From Lentisphaeria bacterium (GTDB taxonomy: Bacteria > Verrucomicrobiota > Lentisphaeria > Oligosphaerales > Oligosphaeraceae): DNA of 64,000 nucleotides. Location of the stretch: NCBI GenBank assembly GCA_016287975.1, contig JAEEXV010000218.1:1-64000 (forward strand), read 5' to 3'. A model generated the notes under the pieces. It searched no databases and was not told where the DNA came from. It saw nothing but the letters and a program-made list of their open reading frames with translations. The translations under genes were made by a program, and so were the position numbers. Positions 27,019 through 35,422 of the stretch are shown piece by piece. How positions within the stretch are numbered: position 1 is the first letter of the stretch; each line of letters opens with the position of its first letter.

Positions 27019-28605
27019 GTGAAAGCATTTCTGGCCATCTTCAAGCAGACCATCCGCTCCGCGATGCGGTCGAAGGTCTTCCTCGTGCTCTTTGCGCTGA
27101 TCCTGATCGTGGTGATCGGGCTGCCGCTGACCATCAAGGGGGACAACACCCCCGCGGGGCTGGTGCAGATCTCCCTGACCTACTCGCTGAACATCGCGAT
27201 CGCGCTGATCTCGGCCTCGACGCTGTGGCTGGGCTGCTCGCTCCTGGCCAGCGACATCGAGAGCTACAACGTCCACCTGGTGCTCGTGAAGCCGTGCCCG
27301 CGCTGGGTGCTGTGGCTGGGCAAGTGGCTCGGCATCGTCGCGATGCACACCGCGATCCTCGTCGTCTCCATGTTCGTCATCTACGGCCTGACCATGTACC
27401 GCCTGGCCGCCGCGGAGCGCAGCGGCCAGTTCAGCGCGGAGCAGATGGAGAAACTGCGCCAGGAGACCCTGGTCGCCCGCCGCAAGTTCTACCCTGCGCC
27501 CGTCGATCTGCGCGCGCAGGTCGAAAAGACCTACGAGGAGCGCGTCCGCAACGGCTCGCTGAAGCCTGGCGAGGACGCGGAATCCATCCGCACCCTCAAG
27601 AAGGCGATCCAGACCGAACTGATGCAGGGCATCATGAAAAACATCAGCGTGCCCCCTGGCGAAACCCATGAATGGAACTACCGCGGCGTCACCGTCCCCA
27701 AGGGCGGCACCCCGATCTTCCTGCGCTTCCGCATCTCCGCAGGCGACATCGCCGAGACCTCCCAGAAGCGGCTCCCCATCGACTGGACCTTCGCCGTCTT
27801 CACCGACAAGGACGGCAAGGCGCTGCCAGCGCCCGCGCCAGGCAGCTACAAGGACGCGCACGGCCAGCCCTTCCACATGCCTGGCGGCACCTGGCAGGAA
27901 CTGGCGACGCTGCAGCCTGGCGCCGCCGTCGGCCCAGGCACCTTCAACTTCCCCGCGCAGGTCATCGTCAACACGGCGGACGGCAACCTGGCCAGGCTGA
28001 CCTTCGCGAACCTGAGCAAGCCCGAGGAGGATCCCGAGTGGAAGCGCCCCGCCGAGGCGGGCAAGGCGCTGACCGAGGAGCAGCAGCGGGAAAACAACTC
28101 CCTGAAGCAGAAGTACACGGCGATCTTCCAGGTGGTCGACGGGCCGCTGCTGATGTGCCGCGTCGCGAGCTTCTTCGACAACTTCCTGCGCACCGTCCTC
28201 ATGGCGGTCATCCAGATCGTCTTCCTCGCCGCCCTGGGCTGTACCGTCGGCGCCATCTTCTCGACCCCCGTCGCCATCTTCGTCGCCGTCTCCTACATCG
28301 TGATCGGCATGATCGTCCCCGCCGCCGTCAATGCGCCGCTCCGCAACGACGACGGCTCGTACATCTACTCGAACAACCTCAACCGCGCCATCCACTACCT
28401 GTCGCGCGGCGTGCAGGCGATCGTGGTGACTGTGGACGACCTGGACTGCACCTCGCAGCTGGCCTCAGGCGAACTGGTCGAATGGGCCGAGGTCGGCGGC
28501 GCGCTGCTGAAGGTGCTGGTGTTGCGCACGGGCCTCATTGCGCTCTTAGGCATCTGGCTGCTCCAGAACCGCGAACTGGGCCTGGTGGTCCGCAAAATCG
28601 GCTAG
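27019..28605 (+). CDS. ABC-2-type membrane permease with a large extracytoplasmic domain
   Basis: The 528-residue protein starts with GTG. Three hydrophobic segments lie in the first 125 residues (about 20-40, 50-75 and 100-125), then a soluble stretch of about 260 residues, then three more segments (about 395-420, 425-447 and 500-520). The topology and the KPCPRWVLWLGKWLG motif after the second helix fit ABC-2 family permeases. No ATP-binding subunit lies next to it in this window, which is unusual. It is followed 16 bases later by the helical-repeat protein, and similar pairs occur in other PVC bacteria. Its transport substrate is unknown. Confidence 0.78.
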   Translation: MKAFLAIFKQTIRSAMRSKVFLVLFALILIVVIGLPLTIKGDNTPAGLVQISLTYSLNIAIALISASTLWLGCSLLASDIESYNVHLVLVKPCPRWVLWLGKWLGIVAMHTAILVVSMFVIYGLTMYRLAAAERSGQFSAEQMEKLRQETLVARRKFYPAPVDLRAQVEKTYEERVRNGSLKPGEDAESIRTLKKAIQTELMQGIMKNISVPPGETHEWNYRGVTVPKGGTPIFLRFRISAGDIAETSQKRLPIDWTFAVFTDKDGKALPAPAPGSYKDAHGQPFHMPGGTWQELATLQPGAAVGPGTFNFPAQVIVNTADGNLARLTFANLSKPEEDPEWKRPAEAGKALTEEQQRENNSLKQKYTAIFQVVDGPLLMCRVASFFDNFLRTVLMAVIQIVFLAALGCTVGAIFSTPVAIFVAVSYIVIGMIVPAAVNAPLRNDDGSYIYSNNLNRAIHYLSRGVQAIVVTVDDLDCTSQLASGELVEWAEVGGALLKVLVLRTGLIALLGIWLLQNRELGLVVRKIG

Positions 28606-28621
28606 AACTACCCATTTTCCC

Positions 28622-30292
28622 ATGAAGAACAGCGTTGTGAAAATCGTGGTCATCCTCGGGGTGATGGTGGCGTGTCTCTGCACCCTCTCCTTCCTGCAGG
28701 GGCGTATGAACGGCATCCGCGAGGAGGAGCACCTGACCGACAGTAAGCCCCTCGAGAACGCGCCGCCGATGGTGGCCTTCACCAGCGTCGCGCTGGGCGG
28801 CTTCCGCGGGCTGCTGGCGGACTACCTGTGGCTGCGCTCGGGGCAGATGCAGGAGCAGGGCAAATACTACGAGATGGTGCAGCTGGCCGACTGGATCGTG
28901 AAACTGCAGCCGCGCTTCACCTCCGCGCACGCCTTCCTGGCGTGGAACATGGCCTACAACGTCTCGGTGACCTACACCGACAAGCAGGACCGCTGGCGCT
29001 GGGTGAAGCGCGGCATCGAACTGATCCGCGACCAGGCGATGGAGTACAACCCGACGGATCCTGAACTGTTCCGCCAGCTGGGCTGGATCTACCAGCACAA
29101 GATGGGTCAGGAGATGGACGACGCGAACCTCTACTACAAGCAGCAGATGGCGCGCGAGATGATCCGCCTCTTCGGCGACTACTACGGGGAGTGGGAGATC
29201 CTCGACAAGGCCCCCCTGACCGAGGCCAAGCTGCTGGCGGTGCTCGGCGACAAGGCGGCGGGATACCAGCAGGTGATGGCGGAGTGCGGCCTCAACTTCA
29301 TGCAGCTGGAGGGGCTCTTCCGCGAGTACGCGGTGATCCCCGACCGCCTGCCCGAGAACGAGAAGTTCAATCTGCGCGGGCGCCTGGAGCAGATCGGCGC
29401 GGCGAAGGACGTCGAACTGTGCCTGCGCCATCGCTGGATCCTCTACAAGTACCGCCTCGACCCCAAGATGATCATGAAGGTCATCGACATCTACGGCAAA
29501 CTGGACTTCCGCCTGCCCGAGGCGCACGCCATCTACTGGGCCGAAAAGGGCCGCGAGCAGTGGTTCTCCGAGGCCGCCAAGTTCAAGCGCCTCAACTGCG
29601 ACCGAATGATCTTCCAGTCCCTCAACAACGCCGTCCAGACGGGACGCCTCCTCTACCTCAAGGGCGACCTCAACAACCTGCTGATGATGCCGAACCTCGA
29701 CGTCGCCGACGCGGCCAAGAAGGCCTACGAGGACGCCCAGAAGGAGTTCCCCGACATGCACCTGCAGGGGCCCTTCATCAACTTCCTGGTGGACGGCATC
29801 GTCCGCCTCTACTCCTTCGGGCAGGAGAAGAAGGCGTCGGAATGGTTCCAGTACGCCAAGACGCTGAACGCGGGGCGTTTCGCGGGCGACCTGGAGACCT
29901 TCGTCAACAAGGAGGTCGCGGAGGACATGGAGTCGGCGAGCCGACGCCAGGCGCAGGCGACCATCGAGAGCTATCTGCTGCAGGCCTTCATCTACCGCAC
30001 CTACGCCGAAAACGAGGAGTCGGACGAATACAAGGATTCGGAGGCGCTGCTGCGCACGGCGGCGGAGATCTACGCCCACTACGCCTCCTTCATCAAGGGG
30101 ACGGAACTGCGTCGGCGCCTGCCCCCGTTCGAGCAGATCGCGGGCAGCATCCTGTATCTGGTCTACCAGGAGTTTGACAACCAGGGGGAAAACGGCAAGG
30201 CGCGCGCGCAGAACCTGTCGCGGTGGCTGCCGCGCCCGAGGCTGGTGCCCATCGGCAACGCGGCCGACACCGAGCGCCCCGACGAACAGTAG
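28622..30292 (+). CDS. Membrane-anchored helical (TPR-like) repeat protein of unknown function
   Basis: The 556-residue protein starts with a single hydrophobic segment (VVKIVVILGVMVACLCTLSF, residues 5-24) that serves as signal anchor. The rest is predicted all-helical, with TPR-like spacing of aromatic and Ala residues (FTSAHAFLAWNMAYNVSV, DPELFRQLGWIYQHKMGQ) and no catalytic motif I recognise. It would face the periplasm. It lies between the permease and the ExbB-like gene, with gaps of 16 and 36 bases, which suggests that all these genes form one envelope-related operon. Confidence 0.75.
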   Translation: MKNSVVKIVVILGVMVACLCTLSFLQGRMNGIREEEHLTDSKPLENAPPMVAFTSVALGGFRGLLADYLWLRSGQMQEQGKYYEMVQLADWIVKLQPRFTSAHAFLAWNMAYNVSVTYTDKQDRWRWVKRGIELIRDQAMEYNPTDPELFRQLGWIYQHKMGQEMDDANLYYKQQMAREMIRLFGDYYGEWEILDKAPLTEAKLLAVLGDKAAGYQQVMAECGLNFMQLEGLFREYAVIPDRLPENEKFNLRGRLEQIGAAKDVELCLRHRWILYKYRLDPKMIMKVIDIYGKLDFRLPEAHAIYWAEKGREQWFSEAAKFKRLNCDRMIFQSLNNAVQTGRLLYLKGDLNNLLMMPNLDVADAAKKAYEDAQKEFPDMHLQGPFINFLVDGIVRLYSFGQEKKASEWFQYAKTLNAGRFAGDLETFVNKEVAEDMESASRRQAQATIESYLLQAFIYRTYAENEESDEYKDSEALLRTAAEIYAHYASFIKGTELRRRLPPFEQIAGSILYLVYQEFDNQGENGKARAQNLSRWLPRPRLVPIGNAADTERPDEQ

Positions 30293-30328
30293 CAGGCGGC
30301 TTTCAGGAAGAACGCGGAGGCAACGGAA

Positions 30329-30973
30329 ATGGCGACGATCATGCATTTCTTTCGCAATCTGATGGACAATGGAGGACCGATGTTCTACATCATCCTCTTC
30401 TTCCTGCTGGTGGCGCTGGTCGTCTTCGCGGAGCGCTTCCTCTATCTCCACCGCGCCCGCATCGACACCTTCGAACTGCTGCGCGGGCTGATGAACCAGT
30501 TGCGCAACCACAACATCAAGGAGGCCATCGTCAACTGCGACGGACGCACGGGCCCCGTCGGCGAGATCTTCCGCACGGCGATCGAGCATTGGCGGGACGG
30601 CGAGCAGGGCATCCGCTATGCGGTCGAGGAGGTCGTGCGGCTGCTGATCCCGCGGCTGGAGCGCAATCTGAAACTGCTGTCGGGGCTGGCGAACATGACG
30701 CCCGTGCTGGGGCTGCTGGGGACGCTCTTCTCGCTGATCAAGATCTTCGCGGTGATGGCGACGGACAATTCGAAGATCACGGGCGTTGCCAATGTGAGCG
30801 GCGACATCAGCAGGGCGCTGGTGTGCACGGCGGCGGGGCTGATCGCCTCGCTGCTCTGCCAGTTGTTCCACGCGGTGCTGACGGAGATCATCGACCGCCA
30901 GCTGGCGGAGATGGGCAAGGGGGCCGCCGAAATCACCTATTTCCTTACCACGACCCCCCCGCCGAAGAACTGA
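30329..30973 (+). CDS. exbB: MotA/TolQ/ExbB proton channel family protein
   Basis: The 214-residue protein has the ExbB/TolQ layout: one helix near the N-terminus (about 14-37), a cytoplasmic stretch, then two helices at about 112-138 and 152-185 (NMTPVLGLLGTLFSLIKIF is the conserved TolQ/ExbB signature; ALVCTAAGLIASLLCQLF the last helix). With ExbD it uses the proton gradient across the inner membrane to energise TonB-type work. GGAGG lies eight bases before the ATG. The ExbD-like gene starts one base after its stop. Whether it serves a TonB or a TolA-like partner is suggested, not proved, by the TonB-like gene downstream. Confidence 0.9.
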   Translation: MATIMHFFRNLMDNGGPMFYIILFFLLVALVVFAERFLYLHRARIDTFELLRGLMNQLRNHNIKEAIVNCDGRTGPVGEIFRTAIEHWRDGEQGIRYAVEEVVRLLIPRLERNLKLLSGLANMTPVLGLLGTLFSLIKIFAVMATDNSKITGVANVSGDISRALVCTAAGLIASLLCQLFHAVLTEIIDRQLAEMGKGAAEITYFLTTTPPPKN

Positions 30974-30974
30974 C

Positions 30975-31493
30975 ATGTACGCCTGGCGTTCCAATCAGCG
31001 TTGCACCCCGACACTGTTTCCGTCCACGGTCGGAATGGTGTCGCTCTTCTTCGTGCTGATTGTGCTCTTCTGGCTGGGCAACAGCACCGTCTCCATGACG
31101 GGCGTGCCCGTGGCGCTGCCGCGGGTGGAAAACGCCCAGGTGGAGGAGGTCAACCGCATGCTCGTGACCATGACCGCCGACGGGCGCTACTTCTTCAACG
31201 GGCGCCTCCTGCAGCTCGAGGAGTTGCGCAAGGCGCTGCGCGAACATGTGCGGGATGCGCGCAACGCCGACGCCAAGGCGGCGGGCGAGGGGGACGAACG
31301 GCTTTCGGGGCATTCGGCGCGGCCGATGGTGATGGTCTTCCGCGCCGACCGCACCATCACCCTGGAGGCGTGGATGCAGGTGGCCGACATGGCCCGCGCC
31401 AATGGATTGAGCGTGTATCTGGTGACCGAACCGCTGCCTCGGCGGCAGGAGGCCGTCCCCTCGAACAATGTCAGCCGCGACTCTAAACCATGA
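30975..31493 (+). CDS. exbD: ExbD/TolR-like biopolymer transport protein
   Basis: The 172-residue protein has a short cytoplasmic N-terminus, one transmembrane helix (about residues 21-38, VSLFFVLIVLFWLGNSTV) and a periplasmic domain with the ExbD-type end VMVFRADRTITLEAWMQVADMARANGL. The usual Asp in the ExbD/TolR helix is not evident, so the proton path may rely on other residues or the protein may be atypical. It forms the ExbB partner. Its last 26 bases overlap the TonB-like gene, implying tightly linked translation. Confidence 0.8.
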   Translation: MYAWRSNQRCTPTLFPSTVGMVSLFFVLIVLFWLGNSTVSMTGVPVALPRVENAQVEEVNRMLVTMTADGRYFFNGRLLQLEELRKALREHVRDARNADAKAAGEGDERLSGHSARPMVMVFRADRTITLEAWMQVADMARANGLSVYLVTEPLPRRQEAVPSNNVSRDSKP

Positions 31494-32292
31494 TAGCGCC
31501 CTTCGGCCGCGCCGCCCCGTCAGCTGGTGGGATCGCACCTGGCTGCGGTTCCTGGTGGCGGCGCTGATTGTGGCCGTGCTCCATGTGCCTTTCCTGCTGC
31601 CGATGCAGGACGTGCAGGAGAAGCCAGCGGCCGACCCCGACGCGGGCCGCGCGGGCATCGTGGTCCTGCCCGCGCCGCCCGAGCGCGGCGGGGGGTCGCC
31701 CGCCCTGGATGAACTCTACTTGTGGATGGCGCTGATGGACGCGGCGGATGGATACCGCCCCGACTGGCGGCATGGCTTCTCGGCACTGAACCGCACGGAA
31801 CGCCCCGAGGACAGGCCCGTGTGGCCGACGTGGACACAGGAACCGCACCGCCTGGGCAGCGTGGTCTTCGCGCCGCTGAAGCTGAGCGTGATGCCCGCCA
31901 ATGCCGCCGAACTGCTGCTGGCGGGGTGGAAGGAGTACACGCCGACGGAGCCGCTGGTCGCCTGGCGGCGCAAGCCAGTGCCGCACGAAGTGGTGTGGCG
32001 GCGCGGCAGCGGTCTGCCGCTCAGGAATCCGCCGTCGCTGGACGAGGCGACGCTGAAAGTGTGGAACGCCCCCGAGACGCGGGGGCGGCTGTCGGATACG
32101 ACGCTGCTGGCGGTGCAGACGGTGCCGATGCTGGCGCCGCCTCGGATTGTGCTGCGCCGTTCCTGCGGGGTGCCTGCGCTGGACGCTGGCGCGGTGCGCG
32201 CGGTGCGCGGCGTGCTGCAGGGGCTGCCGCCGTCGGATCCGGAACGGCAGCCCTTCTCCGAATTGACCCTGGAAATCGAGTGGCGGTATTAG
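31468..32292 (+). CDS. TonB-like energy-transducing protein
   Basis: The 274-residue protein has a cytoplasmic tail, a single helix (about residues 27-45, FLVAALIVAVLHVPFLL), a Pro-rich periplasmic stretch and a C-terminal domain of TonB/TolA C-like pattern (IVLRRSCGVPALDAGAVRAV, final strand ELTLEIEWRY). It lacks the classical Pro-Glu/Pro-Lys repeats and the central region is unfamiliar, so the TonB label rests mainly on topology and on its place behind ExbB and ExbD. It would span the periplasm to an outer-membrane partner; no TonB-dependent receptor is in the window. It overlaps the ExbD gene by 26 bases. Confidence 0.65.
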   Translation: MSAATLNHDSALRPRRPVSWWDRTWLRFLVAALIVAVLHVPFLLPMQDVQEKPAADPDAGRAGIVVLPAPPERGGGSPALDELYLWMALMDAADGYRPDWRHGFSALNRTERPEDRPVWPTWTQEPHRLGSVVFAPLKLSVMPANAAELLLAGWKEYTPTEPLVAWRRKPVPHEVVWRRGSGLPLRNPPSLDEATLKVWNAPETRGRLSDTTLLAVQTVPMLAPPRIVLRRSCGVPALDAGAVRAVRGVLQGLPPSDPERQPFSELTLEIEWRY

Positions 32293-32311
32293 CCGCCAGG
32301 GAGAGCCTGGA

Positions 32312-32590
32312 ATGCCCTTTGCGGATGCCCTGATCCTTTACACGCTGATCCTGATCGTCTTCTGCGTCGTCTGCCTGGTGGGGGATCTCCTGTGGCGCAG
32401 CAACCACTCGTGGCATCTCTCGAAGTCGCGCCTGATGAGCTGCCGCAAGTGCAATACGGTCTTCCTGCTGAAACGGCAGCAGCTGGACCGCCGCTGCCCG
32501 AACTGCGGCACGCGCGGCACGCCGTTCCGAATGCCGTACTCGGGCGTCCACGAGACGCTGCGGCAGCGGGCAGGCAACCTGGAGGAGTAG
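32312..32590 (+). CDS. Small membrane protein with a zinc ribbon
   Basis: The 92-residue protein has one N-terminal hydrophobic segment (about residues 5-27) and then a four-cysteine zinc ribbon (Cys-Arg-Lys-Cys and Cys-Pro-Asn-Cys, residues 44-67) on the cytoplasmic side. Function unknown; such proteins may scaffold membrane complexes. GGAGAG lies seven bases upstream of its start. It lies 19 bases after the TonB-like gene and five before rsmD, so it belongs to the same transcript. Confidence 0.78.
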   Translation: MPFADALILYTLILIVFCVVCLVGDLLWRSNHSWHLSKSRLMSCRKCNTVFLLKRQQLDRRCPNCGTRGTPFRMPYSGVHETLRQRAGNLEE

Positions 32591-32595
32591 CGACG

Positions 32596-33210
32596 ATGCG
32601 GATCATCAGCGGGCGGGCGCGCGGCATTCGGCTCGCCGTCCCCGAGGACGACGCGATTCGGCCGACCGAGGACAAGGTCAAGGAATCGCTCTTTTCGACG
32701 CTGGGGCCGCTGGAGGGCGCCGCGGTGCTGGATCTCTTCTCCGGCACGGGCGCCCTGGGGCTGGAGGCGCTCTCGCGCGGCGCCGCGCGCGTGGTGATGG
32801 TGGAGCGGGACGCGCGGCATGTGGCCGTCATCGAGCGCAATCTCGCGGCGGTCCTGAAGTCGATGGGCGGGACCGCTTCGGCGGGGGAGGCCGTGGTGGT
32901 GACGGGGGAGGTCGCGGGGTGCGCCGCGCGCGTCTCGGGCCCGTTCGACTTTGTGCTGGCCGACCCGCCCTATCATCCCGCGGCGGGCGAATACGGCGCG
33001 CGCGAACTGCTGCTGGACGCGGCGCTCGCCCGCGCATTGTTCACGGAGGGGACGATCCTGGCGCTGGAGCACGCGACCGATGTGCGGGGGCTGCCGTGGG
33101 CGCCGTCGTCGCCCTGGCGGCTGCTGAAGGAGCGGTCGTTTGGCATCCGCACCGTCAGTTACGCCCGACATCAGTCGGGGAATCCAAAAGCTTCCACGAT
33201 GGAGGAATGA
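32596..33210 (+). CDS. rsmD: 16S rRNA (guanine966-N2)-methyltransferase RsmD
   Basis: The 204-residue protein starts MRIISGRARG, the classical RsmD opening, has SAM-binding motif I DLFSGTGALGLEALSRGA (about 47-64) and the catalytic DPPY motif in FVLADPPYHP. It transfers a methyl group from SAM to N2 of G966 in 16S rRNA during 30S assembly. The ATG is preceded by GGAGG with nine-base spacing. The frame continues further upstream but without the family N-terminus, so this start is secure. Its C-terminal codons overlap the ribosome binding site of the next gene. Confidence 0.93.
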   Translation: MRIISGRARGIRLAVPEDDAIRPTEDKVKESLFSTLGPLEGAAVLDLFSGTGALGLEALSRGAARVVMVERDARHVAVIERNLAAVLKSMGGTASAGEAVVVTGEVAGCAARVSGPFDFVLADPPYHPAAGEYGARELLLDAALARALFTEGTILALEHATDVRGLPWAPSSPWRLLKERSFGIRTVSYARHQSGNPKASTMEE

Positions 33211-33215
33211 ATAGC

Positions 33216-33710
33216 ATGAAAGCCCTGGTGATGAAGTGCACCGCCGTCCTGGCCCTGGCCGCCGTTCTGGTTCTGGCCGCCGAACCCGCCGCGAAGCCCG
33301 CGCCCCCGCCGCATCTCGCCTTCCAGAAGGAGGCCGCCGCGATCCTGCCCGCGTTCCGTAAATGGGGGCGGACGACAGGCCGCGAGGTCGAGATGCTGGA
33401 CGCCGACGGCAAGGTCGTGGGCTACCTCCGCCTGGCGCCTGCGGGGCGTCGCAGCCGCATGCGCGGCTTCAAGGGCAATGTCGATGTCGCGGCGGTGCTG
33501 GGGCCAGACAAGCGGATCCTCGGGATGGCGCTGGGCGCGAACCGCGAGACGCCGCGCTTCCTGCAGAAGGTGCGCGCGGGCGGGCTGCTGGGGCGGTACA
33601 ATGGCAAGACCGTGAAGGAGGCGAACGCGGCCCCCGCGCCGATGCCCGTCACAGGCGCGACCTATTCCTCGCGCGCCATCATTGCCGAGATGAAGGACGT
33701 GCTGAAATAG
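33216..33710 (+). CDS. Exported FMN-binding domain protein (RnfG/NqrC-like)
   Basis: The 164-residue protein has a signal peptide (about residues 1-22) and a small FMN_bind domain ending with PVTGATYSSRAI, in which the Thr of TGAT is the usual site of phosphoester-linked FMN. Such proteins carry electrons outside the cytoplasmic membrane after modification by an ApbE-type flavin transferase, which is not in the window. The ATG at 33216 is nine bases after GGAGGA; another ATG at 33207 is too close to it. The 3' end overlaps the convergent XRE gene by 32 bases. Confidence 0.85.
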   Translation: MKALVMKCTAVLALAAVLVLAAEPAAKPAPPPHLAFQKEAAAILPAFRKWGRTTGREVEMLDADGKVVGYLRLAPAGRRSRMRGFKGNVDVAAVLGPDKRILGMALGANRETPRFLQKVRAGGLLGRYNGKTVKEANAAPAPMPVTGATYSSRAIIAEMKDVLK

Positions 33711-34128
33711 CGCGCTCCTGCAGGAACTGCCGTATGGCCTCGCGCGTGTGCGAATGGATTTCCTCCAGCAGCGCGCGCTGCAGCGCGGGTTTGCCCTCGC
33801 AGAGATCATGGGTGCTGGCGATTTTCACGAGGCAATCCTGCACCGCAGGGGAGGTGTGCGTCATGGATTGAAGCAGGGGGTCTGCGCCTGCCAGGTCGCG
33901 CAGGTGACTGTCGTATTCGCCTCTGAGAAAGGCGTCGATCAGCGGAATGAAGCGCACGGTGCACGAGCGCGACGCCCCGCGCTCCCATTTTCGGATGGTC
34001 GCCCAGCTGACCCGAAGAAACTGCGCCAGCTGCAGCAGGGACAGCCCCAGCGACTTGCGCTTGTCGCGCAATTGCCGCTGGATCTCTGGCGTGAAGTGCC
34101 CTGAAAATGCGATGGTCTGGATTTGCAT
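33679..34128 (-). CDS. XRE-type helix-turn-helix regulator
   Basis: The 149-residue protein has a helix-turn-helix at about residues 20-55 (LGLSLLQLAQFLRVSWATIRKWERGASRSC) of the Cro/C1 type, followed by a helical tail rich in Leu, Arg and His. The ATG at 34128 is preceded by GGAG at a suitable distance, while a longer in-frame version begins in DNA without a start context. It lies alone between the FMN-binding gene, which it overlaps tail to tail, and an AraC gene, from which 278 bp separate it. Its target is unknown; autoregulation is common for this type. Confidence 0.82.
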   Translation of the reverse strand: MQIQTIAFSGHFTPEIQRQLRDKRKSLGLSLLQLAQFLRVSWATIRKWERGASRSCTVRFIPLIDAFLRGEYDSHLRDLAGADPLLQSMTHTSPAVQDCLVKIASTHDLCEGKPALQRALLEEIHSHTREAIRQFLQERAISARPSSRQ

Positions 34129-34291
34129 GGTGATATCTCCTTGGAATGTCTGCGACAACGGGAATGTATCCACTCCAGGACAATCTGCAATCACAGTGCA
34201 GCAAAGTCGCGCAAATCCATGAAAATGCGGGGCGTCGCGGGGAAAATCGCGGACGGCGGGAGACGGACCAGGCGTCGGACATCGTTACTGC

Positions 34292-34319
34292 GTATAGTGC
34301 CGACACGTTTCGGACGCAA
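34292..34319 (-). promoter_or_regulatory. Weak candidate promoter for the XRE gene
   Basis: On the minus strand TTGCGT (34319-34314) is followed after 16 bases by CTATAC (34297-34292), about 160 bases before the XRE start. Only position and partial consensus support it. The rest of the 34129-34406 gap holds nothing I can identify. Confidence 0.3.
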
Positions 34320-34406
34320 GCATTTCCTGGAACCTGACAGGAGGCATGGCAGGCTCTAGTTGGAGACTGGTGGCTGGGACGACTGGTGTATTTTCCCCGA
34401 CGGGAA

Positions 34407-35279
34407 TCATCCAGCGGGAGGTTCGTCGTGGAGCGCGACCTGGATCCGATATTTGCCTGGTGAGATACCCCAGAAGTCTTTGAACCTACGGCAGAAATGG
34501 AAACGGTCTCGATAGCCGAGCCGAGGGAAGATGTCGTCGATGGGGAGGGAGGATTCCTCCAGGAGGCGGGCGGCTTCGCGCAACTTGGCCTCCTCGATGT
34601 AGTTCTTCGGACGCTGTTTGGTAAGCTGGAGGAACTGCCGCCGGAACTGGGAGACGGAGAGGCCGCAGTAATCCGCCATCTCGTCCACAGTCCACCAGTG
34701 TTCGGGGGAGTTCTGGATCTCGTCCAAGAGCACGCCGATTTTCGACTGTTGCCCTGCGGTGCTTTTGGCGACCTGCAGATCCAGCAGCAGTTCCTGGAGG
34801 AGAAGCGACGCACGCCACTGCGAAACGGCGGCGGGATCTTGGACGAGCGGGTGCAGCGCGGTGAGGCGCCGCGCGGGCGAATAGTGGACGACGCCAGTCT
34901 CGATCAGTCCGCAGTCGGCCATCTGACGTGCGAGGGGGCCGTCGAAGAAGACGTAATCCTCCGCATATCCGGTTCCGGCGACGCCGCCATAGAGGTTCCA
35001 TACGCCAGGGCGTAGGATGACGTAATCTCCTGCGTCAAGGGGGCATTCACGGGAGTCCTCCAGCCAGAGGCGCCCCTGGCCACGGTAGATGTGGCCGAGC
35101 ACGAAATAAGGGAACTGGCGCAATGGTGCCGTGGCGAAGTCGTCGCGCGCGCCTCCGTCGACGCGCAGTGAATAGATGGCGATGCCGTAGCGCGGCGCGA
35201 TGCCAGGAGCAATGGCACTGGCCTCGATGCAGGCCCGCGCTCGGCTCTTCATGCAATTGGTCTCGTGCTTTCTGGGCAT
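34407..35279 (-). CDS. AraC-family transcriptional regulator
   Basis: The 290-residue protein has an N-terminal cupin-type sensor half (LRQFPYFVLGHIYRGQGRLW, about 52-71) and a C-terminal AraC domain (TVDEMADYCGLSVSQFRRQF; LPIDDIFPRLGYRDRFHFCR; GISPGKYR). It ends the minus-strand run that starts at the pseudopilin at 42946, 143 bases after the epimerase gene. The gap has an A+T-rich patch (ATAATATAAG on the plus strand) that could hold a promoter of its own. It is the probable regulator of that operon. Confidence 0.9.
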   Translation of the reverse strand: MPRKHETNCMKSRARACIEASAIAPGIAPRYGIAIYSLRVDGGARDDFATAPLRQFPYFVLGHIYRGQGRLWLEDSRECPLDAGDYVILRPGVWNLYGGVAGTGYAEDYVFFDGPLARQMADCGLIETGVVHYSPARRLTALHPLVQDPAAVSQWRASLLLQELLLDLQVAKSTAGQQSKIGVLLDEIQNSPEHWWTVDEMADYCGLSVSQFRRQFLQLTKQRPKNYIEEAKLREAARLLEESSLPIDDIFPRLGYRDRFHFCRRFKDFWGISPGKYRIQVALHDEPPAG

Positions 35280-35422
35280 GGCTCACAGTTCCAAAACAAA
35301 AGGCATTGCCTGACGTTGCACAGCATAATATAAGGCGATGTCCACAAGCGGCGAGGACGGCGTCGGGCGCATTGGCGGGAGGTGTTCCGTGTCGGCCCGC
35401 TCTCCTCGGGCAGGGGGGCTGG

